Shown here: piece after piece, positions 1 to 6,184 of the stretch | Layout: the number at the start of each line of letters is the position of its first letter | How positions within the stretch are numbered: the first letter of the stretch is position 1 | Source: an uncultured Spirochaetaceae bacterium | Lineage (GTDB): Bacteria > Spirochaetota > Spirochaetia > Sphaerochaetales > Sphaerochaetaceae | Direction of reading: 5' to 3' | DNA: 9,082 nt | NCBI GenBank assembly: GCA_947630635.1 | Contig: CANRIJ010000061.1 | Coordinates: 1 to 9,082, forward strand | Made by a program: the position numbers and the translations under genes | The notes under the pieces: generated by a model | Seen by the model: only the letters and a program-made list of their open reading frames with translations | What the model was told of the DNA's origin: nothing | The model's database searches: none

Positions 1-510
1 AGAAGCGGAAAACAGCCTTGGGTTGGGCAGTTTATCTGGGCCTGCATCTTAGCATGTGTTCTTGTAATTGCCTACATAGTTGTTGTATGCAAATTCGGTT
101 GGAGAGGCTACATGATGAATTTTGCAGAAGTAGATAAGGGAAACCCAGAGCTTATGAGCATCGGTGGCATCGATTCAGGAACAATGCTTACCTACCTCAT
201 TGGTCTAGCCCTTCTTACAGTTGGAGTTGGAGTTGCCAGAAGATCAAAATCAGAATTTGGCGCAACAGAAGGACTTGGAATATTTTTCTTCACAATTGTT
301 CCATTTTTGTATGCTTTGATCATCAACTCAAGATTCGGAGTGACTGATATCAACACCTATTTCAGATGCTGGACACCCTATGTAACACTTTCCTTTATTT
401 TCATACTCGCAGTCCTTGGACATTGGACAGAGCCGTGGGATAAAGAGCTTTACGCTCCAAAGGGAGAAGAGGCAAAAGGCGAGTTTGGCGATATACCAGA
501 CGATCATTAG
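1..510 (+). CDS. C-terminal part of a multi-pass membrane protein, probably a transporter (5' end outside window)
   Basis: The frame is open from base 1 to a TAG stop at 508-510 and gives 169 residues, so the gene begins upstream of the window. About four hydrophobic segments are visible: residues ~8-31, ~63-80, ~92-110 and ~126-141. They are followed by a charged, Glu/Lys/Asp-rich cytoplasmic-type tail of about 27 residues. An ATG at 112 has an SD-like GGAGAGG just before it. I do not take it as the start, because the in-frame sequence upstream encodes a clean membrane helix and the frame stays open to the edge. The fold suggests a secondary transporter or permease, but I recognise no family signature and assign no substrate. 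It is the only + strand gene and converges on the long - strand cluster; its own terminator follows directly. Confidence 0.7.
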   Translation, partial: RSGKQPWVGQFIWACILACVLVIAYIVVVCKFGWRGYMMNFAEVDKGNPELMSIGGIDSGTMLTYLIGLALLTVGVGVARRSKSEFGATEGLGIFFFTIVPFLYALIINSRFGVTDINTYFRCWTPYVTLSFIFILAVLGHWTEPWDKELYAPKGEEAKGEFGDIPDDH

Positions 511-517
511 AAATAGC

Positions 518-547
518 TGAGCCCCTTTCGAGGGGCTCATTTATTTT
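518..547 (+). terminator. Intrinsic terminator of the + strand membrane-protein gene
   Basis: A perfect 9-bp stem, TGAGCCCCT (518-526) with AGGGGCTCA (531-539), closes a TTCG tetraloop. The T-rich tract TTTATTTT (540-547) follows. It starts 8 bp after the stop codon at 510. On the - strand the same hairpin lies just after the phosphoribosyltransferase stop at 547 and may also stop that transcript, although the - strand tract (GCTATTTCT) is poor in T. Confidence 0.9.
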
Positions 548-1170
548 CAGTCTAAAACGCTTGTGAGTATCTTTTTAACCTCTTCGTCTTTATAGACTTT
601 CTCAATATCCTCTTGAGAGAGTCCAATAAACTCATGGCAAGTATAATGAATCCATTTGCTGTCTTCTTCTTTATTTAGAATATGCTTTCTGCAGTAATAA
701 TCTGGCTGAATCGGAAGACGCTCATCTCCCCTATCATATTTGTACTGGGGAATCTTATAGTCATAGACGGCGACTTTTATATCATCTCTTGGAATGCCAG
801 ACTCCATAATAGTCTCAACAAGGGAATTCACTGTTAGGCCAGTATCATAGATATCATCTACAACCAGAACTCGCTCTCCCTTCTTCAAAAGCCTTGGTGA
901 ATAGGTCCATCCATCGATATCAACGTGATTGGAGTGCTCTCTTAGCTTTCCATAGCTGCGTGCGACAACTGCTGCATATAGAGTCTGATGTCTCTTCTCC
1001 TTCAATGCGACTAGCTTATAATACTCGCTCATAACATTGGCCATATAAGCACCGCCACGAAGAGAACAGTAGATTATATCAGGGATAAAGCCATCTACGG
1101 TATGCATCTTATATACGAGCTTTAACGCTGCATCTCTTATCATATCGCATGTTATGAACTCTTTTTCCAT
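547..1170 (-). CDS. Purine phosphoribosyltransferase (COG2236-type hypoxanthine/xanthine-guanine family)
   Basis: This 207-residue protein is a type I phosphoribosyltransferase, expected to join a purine base to PRPP to give the nucleotide in cytoplasmic salvage. The PRPP-binding signature VLVVDDIYDTGLT lies at residues 101-113, with the two acidic residues and the Thr-Gly turn intact. The pyrophosphate loop is seen as SLRGG at 36-40. The C-terminal part (PDYYCRK at 156-162, then a Trp/His-rich stretch) fits the COG2236 group rather than classical Hpt or Apt. Base preference cannot be read from the sequence. The ATG directly follows the TAG of map (0 bp between them), and an SD GGAG at 1177-1180, inside the map C-terminus, sits 6 nt before the start. 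It is the last gene of the - strand cluster and ends in TGA at 547-549. Confidence 0.85.
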   Translation of the reverse strand: MEKEFITCDMIRDAALKLVYKMHTVDGFIPDIIYCSLRGGAYMANVMSEYYKLVALKEKRHQTLYAAVVARSYGKLREHSNHVDIDGWTYSPRLLKKGERVLVVDDIYDTGLTVNSLVETIMESGIPRDDIKVAVYDYKIPQYKYDRGDERLPIQPDYYCRKHILNKEEDSKWIHYTCHEFIGLSQEDIEKVYKDEEVKKILTSVLD

Positions 1171-1926
1171 CTAAAGCTCCGTTAAAATCTCCAGGCCATT
1201 TTCCGTAATAGCAACTGTATGCTCCCAGTGACAGCCATATGAGCCATCTTGAGTGATAACTCCCCAATTGTCGTCATTAAGATAAATCTTATTGCTTCCC
1301 ATAGTTATCATGGGTTCAATTGCAAGGACCATACCCTCTCTGATTCTGGGATTTGGCGTGAAGTGGGATACATAATTGTAGATATTGGGATCCTCATGAA
1401 GCTCAAGTCCTACTCCATGACCGCTATAGTCCTTTATAATTCCATATCCATAGGGTCTTACAACTCTTGTAACAGCCTCGGCAACGGCCTGTATTCTCGC
1501 GCTTGGACGAGATACTGCATCAATTGCCTCATAGAGAGCCTTTTTAACAATGGAATTGAACCTATGAACCTTTTCATCGACTCTTCCAATCTCATAGCTA
1601 TGAGTTGAGTCAGAGATAAAACCCTCATAGTCTATGCATACATCAAGTGATAAAAGATCTCCAGATTTTAGAATCTGATGCTTATTTGGTATTCCATGAA
1701 TTACAGTATCATTGACACTGGTGCATGAGACATTTGGATAACCCATATAGCCTTTGCAGGGACCCTTAACATGATGCTTTTTCATAAAGCTCTCGCAGAG
1801 TCGGTCTATTTCATGGGTTGAAATGCCCTCTTTAATCTCAGATCCCACCTCTTCAAACATCTCTGCCAAAATCTTTGAGCTCTTTCTGATCATGTCAATT
1901 TGATATTTATCTTTGAGCTGAATCAT
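1171..1926 (-). CDS. map: Type I methionine aminopeptidase
   Basis: The enzyme removes the initiator methionine from nascent proteins, using a two-metal centre. From the ATG at 1926 the product is 251 residues and all five metal ligands are present: Asp95, Asp106, His170 (in GHGVGLELHEDP), Glu204 (in AIEPMI) and Glu235 (in EHTVAI). His77 and His177 occupy the usual substrate-side positions. The spacing matches the short E. coli type Ia enzyme, with no N-terminal zinc or SH3-binding extension. The frame is open to an upstream ATG at 1983, but those 19 extra residues do not resemble the family. AAGGGA at 1932-1937, 5 nt before the 1926 ATG, decides the start. The gene overlaps the 3' end of nusB by 20 bp, which suggests translational coupling. 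Confidence 0.95.
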   Translation of the reverse strand: MIQLKDKYQIDMIRKSSKILAEMFEEVGSEIKEGISTHEIDRLCESFMKKHHVKGPCKGYMGYPNVSCTSVNDTVIHGIPNKHQILKSGDLLSLDVCIDYEGFISDSTHSYEIGRVDEKVHRFNSIVKKALYEAIDAVSRPSARIQAVAEAVTRVVRPYGYGIIKDYSGHGVGLELHEDPNIYNYVSHFTPNPRIREGMVLAIEPMITMGSNKIYLNDDNWGVITQDGSYGCHWEHTVAITENGLEILTEL

Positions 1927-2350
1927 TTTGATCCCTTCTGAAATTATCCAATATGCCATTAATGAATTTATAGGAGACGTCATTTGAGAGGCTTAGCGAG
2001 AGCTTTACACACTCATCGATTATTACAGATGGGTGTGTTGATTTATCGTATAAGAGCTCGAATATGCCAATTCTCAGGATATTTCTATCCACTATGTCGA
2101 TCTTATCAATAGGCCTATTCTTGGAATACTCCGAGATAACCAGATCAATCTCCTCTAAGTGCTCAAGAGTTCCATTTAAGAGATATGAGGCGTAGATCTT
2201 CAATTCGTCATCGAGACTCTCCGTCTCAGAATCCCCTCTTCCGTCAAAAAGCACTGAGCTTTTAGTGCTCTCTAACTTTCCATTGAAATCGAGGTCATAT
2301 AGTGACTGAACTGCGACTATTCTTGCTGAATGTCTGCTTTTCTTTGGCAT
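1907..2350 (-). CDS. nusB: Transcription antitermination factor NusB
   Basis: NusB is a small all-helical RNA-binding protein. With NusE (ribosomal protein S10) it binds boxA and promotes antitermination and correct folding of rRNA transcripts. The 147-residue product opens with the typical basic start, residues 1-22 (KKSRHSARIVAVQSLYDLDF region). It also has the conserved core IDKIDIVDRNILRIGIFELLYD (~81-102) and the IIDECVKLSLSLSNDVSYKFINGILD helix pair (~109-134). It is a little longer than E. coli NusB (139 residues), mainly through an acidic insert at about residues 28-48. The ATG lies 1 bp after the TAA of the SurA-like gene, with only a weak GAAG about 5 nt upstream, so initiation probably depends on ribosomes finishing the upstream gene. 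Its 3' end overlaps map by 20 bp. Confidence 0.93.
   Translation of the reverse strand: MPKKSRHSARIVAVQSLYDLDFNGKLESTKSSVLFDGRGDSETESLDDELKIYASYLLNGTLEHLEEIDLVISEYSKNRPIDKIDIVDRNILRIGIFELLYDKSTHPSVIIDECVKLSLSLSNDVSYKFINGILDNFRRDQNDSAQR
1932..1937 (-). promoter_or_regulatory. Ribosome binding site that decides the map start
   Basis: AAGGGA on the - strand lies 5 nt before the ATG at 1926, inside the nusB 3' end. It supports the 251-residue Map over the longer in-frame reading from 1983. Confidence 0.65.
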
Positions 2351-2351
2351 T

Positions 2352-3374
2352 TTACTTCAAAAGCCTATTTATCTTGGCCTCTCCAAGAAGATCGTTTATA
2401 AGCGACTGATAGGCATTTACAAATGCTATTTGGCTATTTTGATATGTCAGTCCCTGCCTGATATACTCTCTCACTGTGATTGTATCATCTGGAGTAATTG
2501 GATCATCAAGGCTAAGGATCTTAGCTGGCATATATGCAGTTACCTTGGCAATAGCATAATCAGATGGGGTTTCAATTACTCCATCGAACTCTCCGATATC
2601 AAGATTCATGACTCTGTCTATAAAATCATCGCCAACGGACATCCTATTAACCGGCGAGTCAACAACCCAGCCAGCGTCTCCGCCCTTGTTTTTTGTATTT
2701 TCATCATCAGAGTACTGCTGTACCGCCTTCTCAAAGGTAATCCTATTGGCCCTTAAATCCTCCATTACCTTATCGAGAATCACCTTATTTGCGCTATCGG
2801 TTTTCTCATCTCCAGTCTTAGAGATAGATATGACAGAGACCCTCTGCAGCTCACCCTGTGCAAAGACAGAGGTCTGATTCTGTCTATACCAGCTTCTGAT
2901 TTCGCTATCTGTCGGATCCTGAACATCCTGAACGATGTCGCTCTTCATTGCCATTACATAGTTCTGCATAATGGCCTGATTCTTCAGCGACTCCTTAAAG
3001 GCATCAACAGACCCATACTGCTCTGTGATGAAATCATCAAACTCCTCATCCGATATAGTTGTCTGATACTGAGCCTCCAGAGCCTGGCGCTGTGAATTAT
3101 AGAGAGAATCAACTGTTCTTGAGTCAAGTATAAATCCATCGCGCTCTGCTCCCTGCAAGAAGACCTTCTCGTTTATAAGAGCCTCAAGAACGTCGCTCTC
3201 TGTTACATCCTGATAGCCTTGGTCCTTATAGTTCTGGAGCTCATTATCAAGCTCAGTTCTGGTAATTACCTCATTTCTGATGAGGTTGACTGTGGCAACT
3301 GGCTTTGAAATAGTTGCAGCAGAGAGATTAAAAGCCAATAGCAAGCAAAATAGAGAGAAAAAAGCCTTTTTCAT
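2352..3374 (-). CDS. SurA-like periplasmic peptidyl-prolyl isomerase/chaperone (parvulin type)
   Basis: This 340-residue protein has a Sec signal peptide: a Lys-Lys N-terminus, a hydrophobic core at 4-17 and a likely cleavage after Ser-Ala-Ala (18-20). Export to the periplasm is expected. A SurA_N-like helical chaperone region covers about 25-160. A single parvulin (PpiC/rotamase) domain covers about 174-283, recognised by RVSVISISK (178-186), FEKAVQQYSDDE (214-225) and the GGDAGW motif (231-236). A C-terminal helix at ~298-336 would pack on the chaperone module. E. coli SurA has two parvulin domains in about 428 residues; only one is seen here. By family it helps outer-membrane or periplasmic proteins fold. 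An SD AGGA (3383-3386) sits 8 nt before the ATG. The gene starts immediately after the TAG of the flavodoxin-fold gene and ends 1 bp before nusB. Confidence 0.85.
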   Translation of the reverse strand: MKKAFFSLFCLLLAFNLSAATISKPVATVNLIRNEVITRTELDNELQNYKDQGYQDVTESDVLEALINEKVFLQGAERDGFILDSRTVDSLYNSQRQALEAQYQTTISDEEFDDFITEQYGSVDAFKESLKNQAIMQNYVMAMKSDIVQDVQDPTDSEIRSWYRQNQTSVFAQGELQRVSVISISKTGDEKTDSANKVILDKVMEDLRANRITFEKAVQQYSDDENTKNKGGDAGWVVDSPVNRMSVGDDFIDRVMNLDIGEFDGVIETPSDYAIAKVTAYMPAKILSLDDPITPDDTITVREYIRQGLTYQNSQIAFVNAYQSLINDLLGEAKINRLLK

Positions 3375-3797
3375 CTAATTATTCCTTTTGACATTCAGAT
3401 TAAGTCCAAAAGCCTCAGCATCATCTGGACGCGATATATTCTCGCCAATCTTTAGAATTATACCCTGACCCTCTGTCTTTCTCATAAGATTCAGGAGTCC
3501 CTTGTTCTTCCTCAGTCCCCCAACAAGAACAGAGGCGCCTCTTTTTCCAGAGAGCTCTCCGCCATTTTCCAAGAACTTTCCAACTTGCTCTGGAATTTTT
3601 GCAGAGAAGAGAGATACCGGCTCGGAGACAACTACTATGTAATCATAGATCAAGAGTCTTTTGTCAGTATCCCTGTAAACATCTAAAAGCGTAACGCTTT
3701 CGCCATTACGCTCTATACCTTTGGAGATCCTTTTAGCGATCTCTCTTACTTTTTCCCTATCTGGGGAGAGTCCCCCATATAAAACACAAACAGACAT
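3375..3797 (-). CDS. Small flavodoxin-fold protein, function unknown
   Basis: The 140-residue product reads as one flavodoxin-like alpha/beta domain. Strand 1 is SVCVLYGG (2-9) followed by a long helix; strand 2 is SVTLLDV (34-40); strand 3 is DYIVVVS (52-58), followed by a P-x-x-V-x-x-FL helix (69-76). A GKRGASVLVGG segment (84-94) then matches the typical fourth strand. The usual FMN phosphate-binding loop after strand 1 (S/T-x-T-G-x-T) is not there: the position reads GGLSPDR. FMN binding is therefore doubtful. There is no signal peptide or membrane segment, so it should be cytoplasmic. No clear SD precedes the ATG, which sits 18 nt after a terminator hairpin in a T-rich run. It is directly joined to the SurA-like gene (0 bp). 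Function is not assigned. Confidence 0.7.
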   Translation of the reverse strand: MSVCVLYGGLSPDREKVREIAKRISKGIERNGESVTLLDVYRDTDKRLLIYDYIVVVSEPVSLFSAKIPEQVGKFLENGGELSGKRGASVLVGGLRKNKGLLNLMRKTEGQGIILKIGENISRPDDAEAFGLNLNVKRNN

Positions 3798-3837
3798 ATC
3801 AAAAAAATAAGAAAGGCAGGCCGAAGCCTGCTTTTTT
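3798..3837 (-). terminator. Intrinsic terminator after secG, bidirectional in form
   Basis: On the - strand a 6-bp GC-rich stem, GCAGGC with GCCTGC (3831-3826 and 3821-3816), closes a C(TTCG)G tetraloop. It is followed by CTTTCTTATTTTTTT. A flanking A-run against T-run can extend the stem. The hairpin begins 6 bp after the secG stop at 3838. The + strand also has six Ts after the stem (3832-3837), so it could act in both directions. The T-tract runs almost into the ATG of the next gene at 3797. Confidence 0.85.
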
Positions 3838-4188
3838 CTACTCTGTGACAGTTATAGCTGCCTCATCAGCGCCTTCTTGTCCGAACCATGTGGTATTCTC
3901 GCTCTGCTGAGCCTGTGCTTCCTGCATTGCAATTCTATTGAGAATCTCCGCATCGCTCTCTTTATTCAGAAGGGCAACAACCAGTGACAATACCATAAAT
4001 AGAATTGCGAGTGCAGTTGTAGCCTTTGTTATAAATGCCCCAGTATTAGTGCCAAGAATCGAGTTTGAGCTGCTATTGAAGATTCCTCCAAGACCTGAGC
4101 TCTTCTCGTCCTGCACTGCCACAAGGAAGATAAGAAGAAGTGCGACAAGACAAAAGATAACAGAGAGAATTATTACAAGTACTGTCAT
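3838..4188 (-). CDS. secG: Preprotein translocase subunit SecG
   Basis: SecG is the small accessory subunit of the SecYEG channel in the inner membrane and assists SecA-driven export. The 116-residue protein has two membrane helices (~2-25 and ~54-74). They are joined by the family's Gly/Ser-rich loop, with SSGLGGIF at 30-37, an SNSILGTNTG stretch at 41-50 and a Thr-Lys segment before helix 2. A hydrophilic, Gln/Glu-rich tail of about 40 residues follows the second helix. The SD AGGA (4195-4198) overlaps the TAG stop of tpiA and sits 6 nt before the ATG, leaving 8 bp between the genes. The pgk-tpiA-secG order is known in several bacterial groups, including treponemes. A terminator follows directly. 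Confidence 0.93.
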   Translation of the reverse strand: MTVLVIILSVIFCLVALLLIFLVAVQDEKSSGLGGIFNSSSNSILGTNTGAFITKATTALAILFMVLSLVVALLNKESDAEILNRIAMQEAQAQQSENTTWFGQEGADEAAITVTE

Positions 4189-4196
4189 ATCCCATC

Positions 4197-4955
4197 CTAC
4201 TTATTGAAAGTAATTATAGGCAAGAACTGATCAATTGTAAGCGAAGCGCCACCAACTAGAGCACCATCGACATTTTCTTTTGCCATAAGTGCTTTTACAT
4301 TACTTGCCTTAACAGAACCACCATACTGTATTATGAGATTTTCTGCAATATCTTTTGAGTAAAGAGACTCTACTACAGAGCGCGCATAGCCTTGTGCTTC
4401 ATCGGCATCCTCTGGGCTTGCAGTCTTGCCAGTTCCTATTGCCCAGACAGGCTCATAGGCAAGGGTTATGGCTTTCATCTCATCGCTTTTCACGCCCTCA
4501 AGGCCCTTTTCAATCTGTCTTTTCAGAACCTCTTTCAGCTTGCCGGATTCTCTCTCCTCTAGAGTCTCTCCGATGCAGAGAATGACCTCCATCTTCTCAT
4601 TAAGTGCAAGTCTGACCTTGCTGTTGATAATCTCGTCTGTCTCTGAGTAGTACATTCTTCTCTCAGAGTGTCCAAGAATCGTCGTATAGACTCCAATATC
4701 CTTGAGCATTATTGGAGAGACCTCGCCAGTATAGGCACCAGAAGTGTGATTTGCCATATTCTGGGCAGATACAGTAATCTCTGTATCCTTTAAAACCTCA
4801 ATAACATATGGAAGATCTACAAATGAGGGGGCAACCATAACACGGCAGTCGATTTTGTTCTCCTCTAAAGCTCTCTTGAGCTCAGAGGCAAATTTCTTTG
4901 CCTCTGAAGGAGTATGATTCATTTTCCAGTTTCCTGCGATATATGCCCTTCTCAT
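4197..4955 (-). CDS. tpiA: Triosephosphate isomerase
   Basis: The enzyme interconverts dihydroxyacetone phosphate and glyceraldehyde 3-phosphate in the cytoplasm. The 252-residue length is normal for the TIM-barrel family. The catalytic residues are intact: Lys11 in GNWKMN (8-13), His96 in ILGHSERR (93-100) and Glu168 in AYEPVWAIGTGK (166-177), which also contains the mobile loop 6. The phosphate-binding YGGSVK (211-216) and GALVGGASL (231-239) are present. An SD GGAG at 4963-4966 sits 7 nt before the ATG. Only 1 bp separates it from the pgk stop, so it is co-transcribed and probably translationally coupled. Confidence 0.97.
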   Translation of the reverse strand: MRRAYIAGNWKMNHTPSEAKKFASELKRALEENKIDCRVMVAPSFVDLPYVIEVLKDTEITVSAQNMANHTSGAYTGEVSPIMLKDIGVYTTILGHSERRMYYSETDEIINSKVRLALNEKMEVILCIGETLEERESGKLKEVLKRQIEKGLEGVKSDEMKAITLAYEPVWAIGTGKTASPEDADEAQGYARSVVESLYSKDIAENLIIQYGGSVKASNVKALMAKENVDGALVGGASLTIDQFLPIITFNK

Positions 4956-4956
4956 T

Positions 4957-6135
4957 CTATTTCTCCAGAGCCTTGATTCCAGGAAGAGTCTTTCCCTCTA
5001 AGAACTCAAGAGAGGCTCCTCCACCAGTTGAAACGTGGGAGATCTTATCTGCGAGGCCAAACTTATTGATGGCTGCAACAGAGTCTCCACCGCCAACAAC
5101 TGAGATTGCAGAGCTATCAGCGAGAGCCTTTGCAACATCCTCGGTTCCCTTGGAGAAAGAAGAAAATTCAAAGACACCCATTGGTCCATTCCAGACAACG
5201 CTCTTTGCGCTCTTAAGCTCATCATTTATAAGCTCGACTGTCTTTGGCCCAATATCCATGCCCATTACATCATCGGGAATATCAACGCCATCTATGCAGA
5301 TTCTCTCTGCATCTTCCTTAAATTCCTTTGCCCCAATGTGGTCTACAGGAAGAATAACCTTAACGCCCTTCTTCTTCGCACTCTCCAGGAAGTTCTTTGC
5401 AGTCTCAATATAATCCTCTTCATAGAGCGACTTTCCGATCTTGTGCCCAAGGACCTTTAAGAATGTATAGGCCATTCCTCCGCCAATGCAGATTACATCG
5501 CATGTATTTAAGAGAGACTCGAGAACAGTGATCTTTGAAGAGACCTTAGAGCCTCCGATTATTGCAACAAATGGATGCTCGGGATTCTCCAAGAGCGGAG
5601 CCATGTATTTCACTTCCTTCTCAATTAAAAAGCCTGCATAGCTTGGAAGATAGTGTGATACTCCCTCTGTTGTCGCATGTGCTCTGTGGGCTGTTCCAAA
5701 GGCATCGTTGACATAGATATCAGCCAATGATGCCAGTTTCTTTGCAAACTCCGCGTCGTTCTTCTCCTCTTCTGGATAGAATCTTGCATTCTCCAAAAGA
5801 AGGACCTCTCCTTCCTTGAGATTCTCAGCCTCTTTCTCTACTTCCGGTCCAATGACATCACCTGCAAGCTTTACCTTCTTTCCCAAGAGCTTCTCAAACT
5901 CAGCTCTGATAGGCTTCATTGAGAACTCCTCTGACTTCTTTCCCTTTGGGCGCCCAAAGTGAGAGACGACAATAAGCTTGGCTCCCTCGTTTAAAAGGTA
6001 CTCTATAGTGGGAAGTGCAGCCTTGATTCTTGTATTGTCTGTGACCTTTCCGTCTTTTACAGGAACGTTGAAATCGACTCTGATAAGAACCCTCTTACCC
6101 TTAACATCAGCTTCTTTAACTGTATTGAGAACCAT
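4957..6135 (-). CDS. pgk: Phosphoglycerate kinase
   Basis: The enzyme transfers the acyl phosphate of 1,3-bisphosphoglycerate to ADP, the first ATP-yielding step of glycolysis, in the cytoplasm. The 392-residue two-domain protein is full length for bacteria. The N-domain carries RVDFNVP (19-25), SHFGRPKG (58-65), ENARFYPEEEKN (115-126) and NDAFGTAHRAHA (143-154), which bind 3-phosphoglycerate. The C-domain carries IIGGSKVSSK (192-201), WNGPMGVFEF (315-324) and the nucleotide-phosphate loop GGGDS (348-352), followed by STGGGASLEFL (369-379). A strong SD AAGGAG at 6143-6148 sits 7 nt before the ATG. The gap-pgk gap of 49 bp holds a terminator hairpin, so pgk may receive less transcript than gap. 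Confidence 0.97.
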   Translation of the reverse strand: MVLNTVKEADVKGKRVLIRVDFNVPVKDGKVTDNTRIKAALPTIEYLLNEGAKLIVVSHFGRPKGKKSEEFSMKPIRAEFEKLLGKKVKLAGDVIGPEVEKEAENLKEGEVLLLENARFYPEEEKNDAEFAKKLASLADIYVNDAFGTAHRAHATTEGVSHYLPSYAGFLIEKEVKYMAPLLENPEHPFVAIIGGSKVSSKITVLESLLNTCDVICIGGGMAYTFLKVLGHKIGKSLYEEDYIETAKNFLESAKKKGVKVILPVDHIGAKEFKEDAERICIDGVDIPDDVMGMDIGPKTVELINDELKSAKSVVWNGPMGVFEFSSFSKGTEDVAKALADSSAISVVGGGDSVAAINKFGLADKISHVSTGGGASLEFLEGKTLPGIKALEK

Positions 6136-6142
6136 GATTTAT

Positions 6143-6148
6143 CTCCTT
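6143..6148 (-). promoter_or_regulatory. Strong pgk ribosome binding site directly after a terminator T-tract
   Basis: AAGGAG on the - strand lies 7 nt before the pgk ATG and only about 9 nt beyond the terminator stem that ends at 6158. There is no room for a separate promoter between hairpin and start codon. Confidence 0.8.
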
Positions 6149-6150
6149 AT

Positions 6151-6179
6151 AAGAAAAAGGCCTGCAGTTAAGCAGGCCT
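6151..6179 (-). terminator. Intrinsic terminator/attenuator between gap and pgk
   Basis: On the - strand an 8-bp perfect stem, AGGCCTGC with GCAGGCCT (6179-6172 and 6165-6158), has a 6-nt loop and is followed by TTTTTCTT. It starts 5 bp after the gap stop at 6185. It is likely to cap the abundant gap message, with partial read-through into pgk-tpiA-secG. Confidence 0.8.
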
Positions 6180-6184
6180 AAAAA

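Noticed and set aside
112..114. ATG at 112 as the true start of the left-end gene
   Set aside because: An SD-like GGAGAGG is present, but the in-frame upstream sequence encodes a membrane helix and is open to base 1, so an internal Met is more likely.
328..540. 70-codon open frame on the - strand near the left end
   Set aside because: It is antisense to the membrane-protein gene and runs over the terminator hairpin, with no supporting motif.
1249..1608. 119-codon open frame on the + strand, antisense to map
   Set aside because: It is covered by map, whose catalytic residues are all intact. The product has no recognisable features.
1924..1983. Longer map reading from the ATG at 1983
   Set aside because: It adds 19 residues unlike the family and overlaps nusB by 77 bp. 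A well-placed SD supports the ATG at 1926.
3760..3797. N-terminal similarity of the small protein (VLYGGLSPDRE) to D-Ala-D-Ala ligase starts
   Set aside because: The resemblance ends after about ten residues. The rest follows the flavodoxin pattern and the ATP-grasp domain is absent.
4898..5413. 171-codon open frame on the + strand, antisense to tpiA/pgk
   Set aside because: It lies wholly across two strongly supported glycolytic genes, has no family resemblance or plausible SD, and is explained by codon bias in the real genes.
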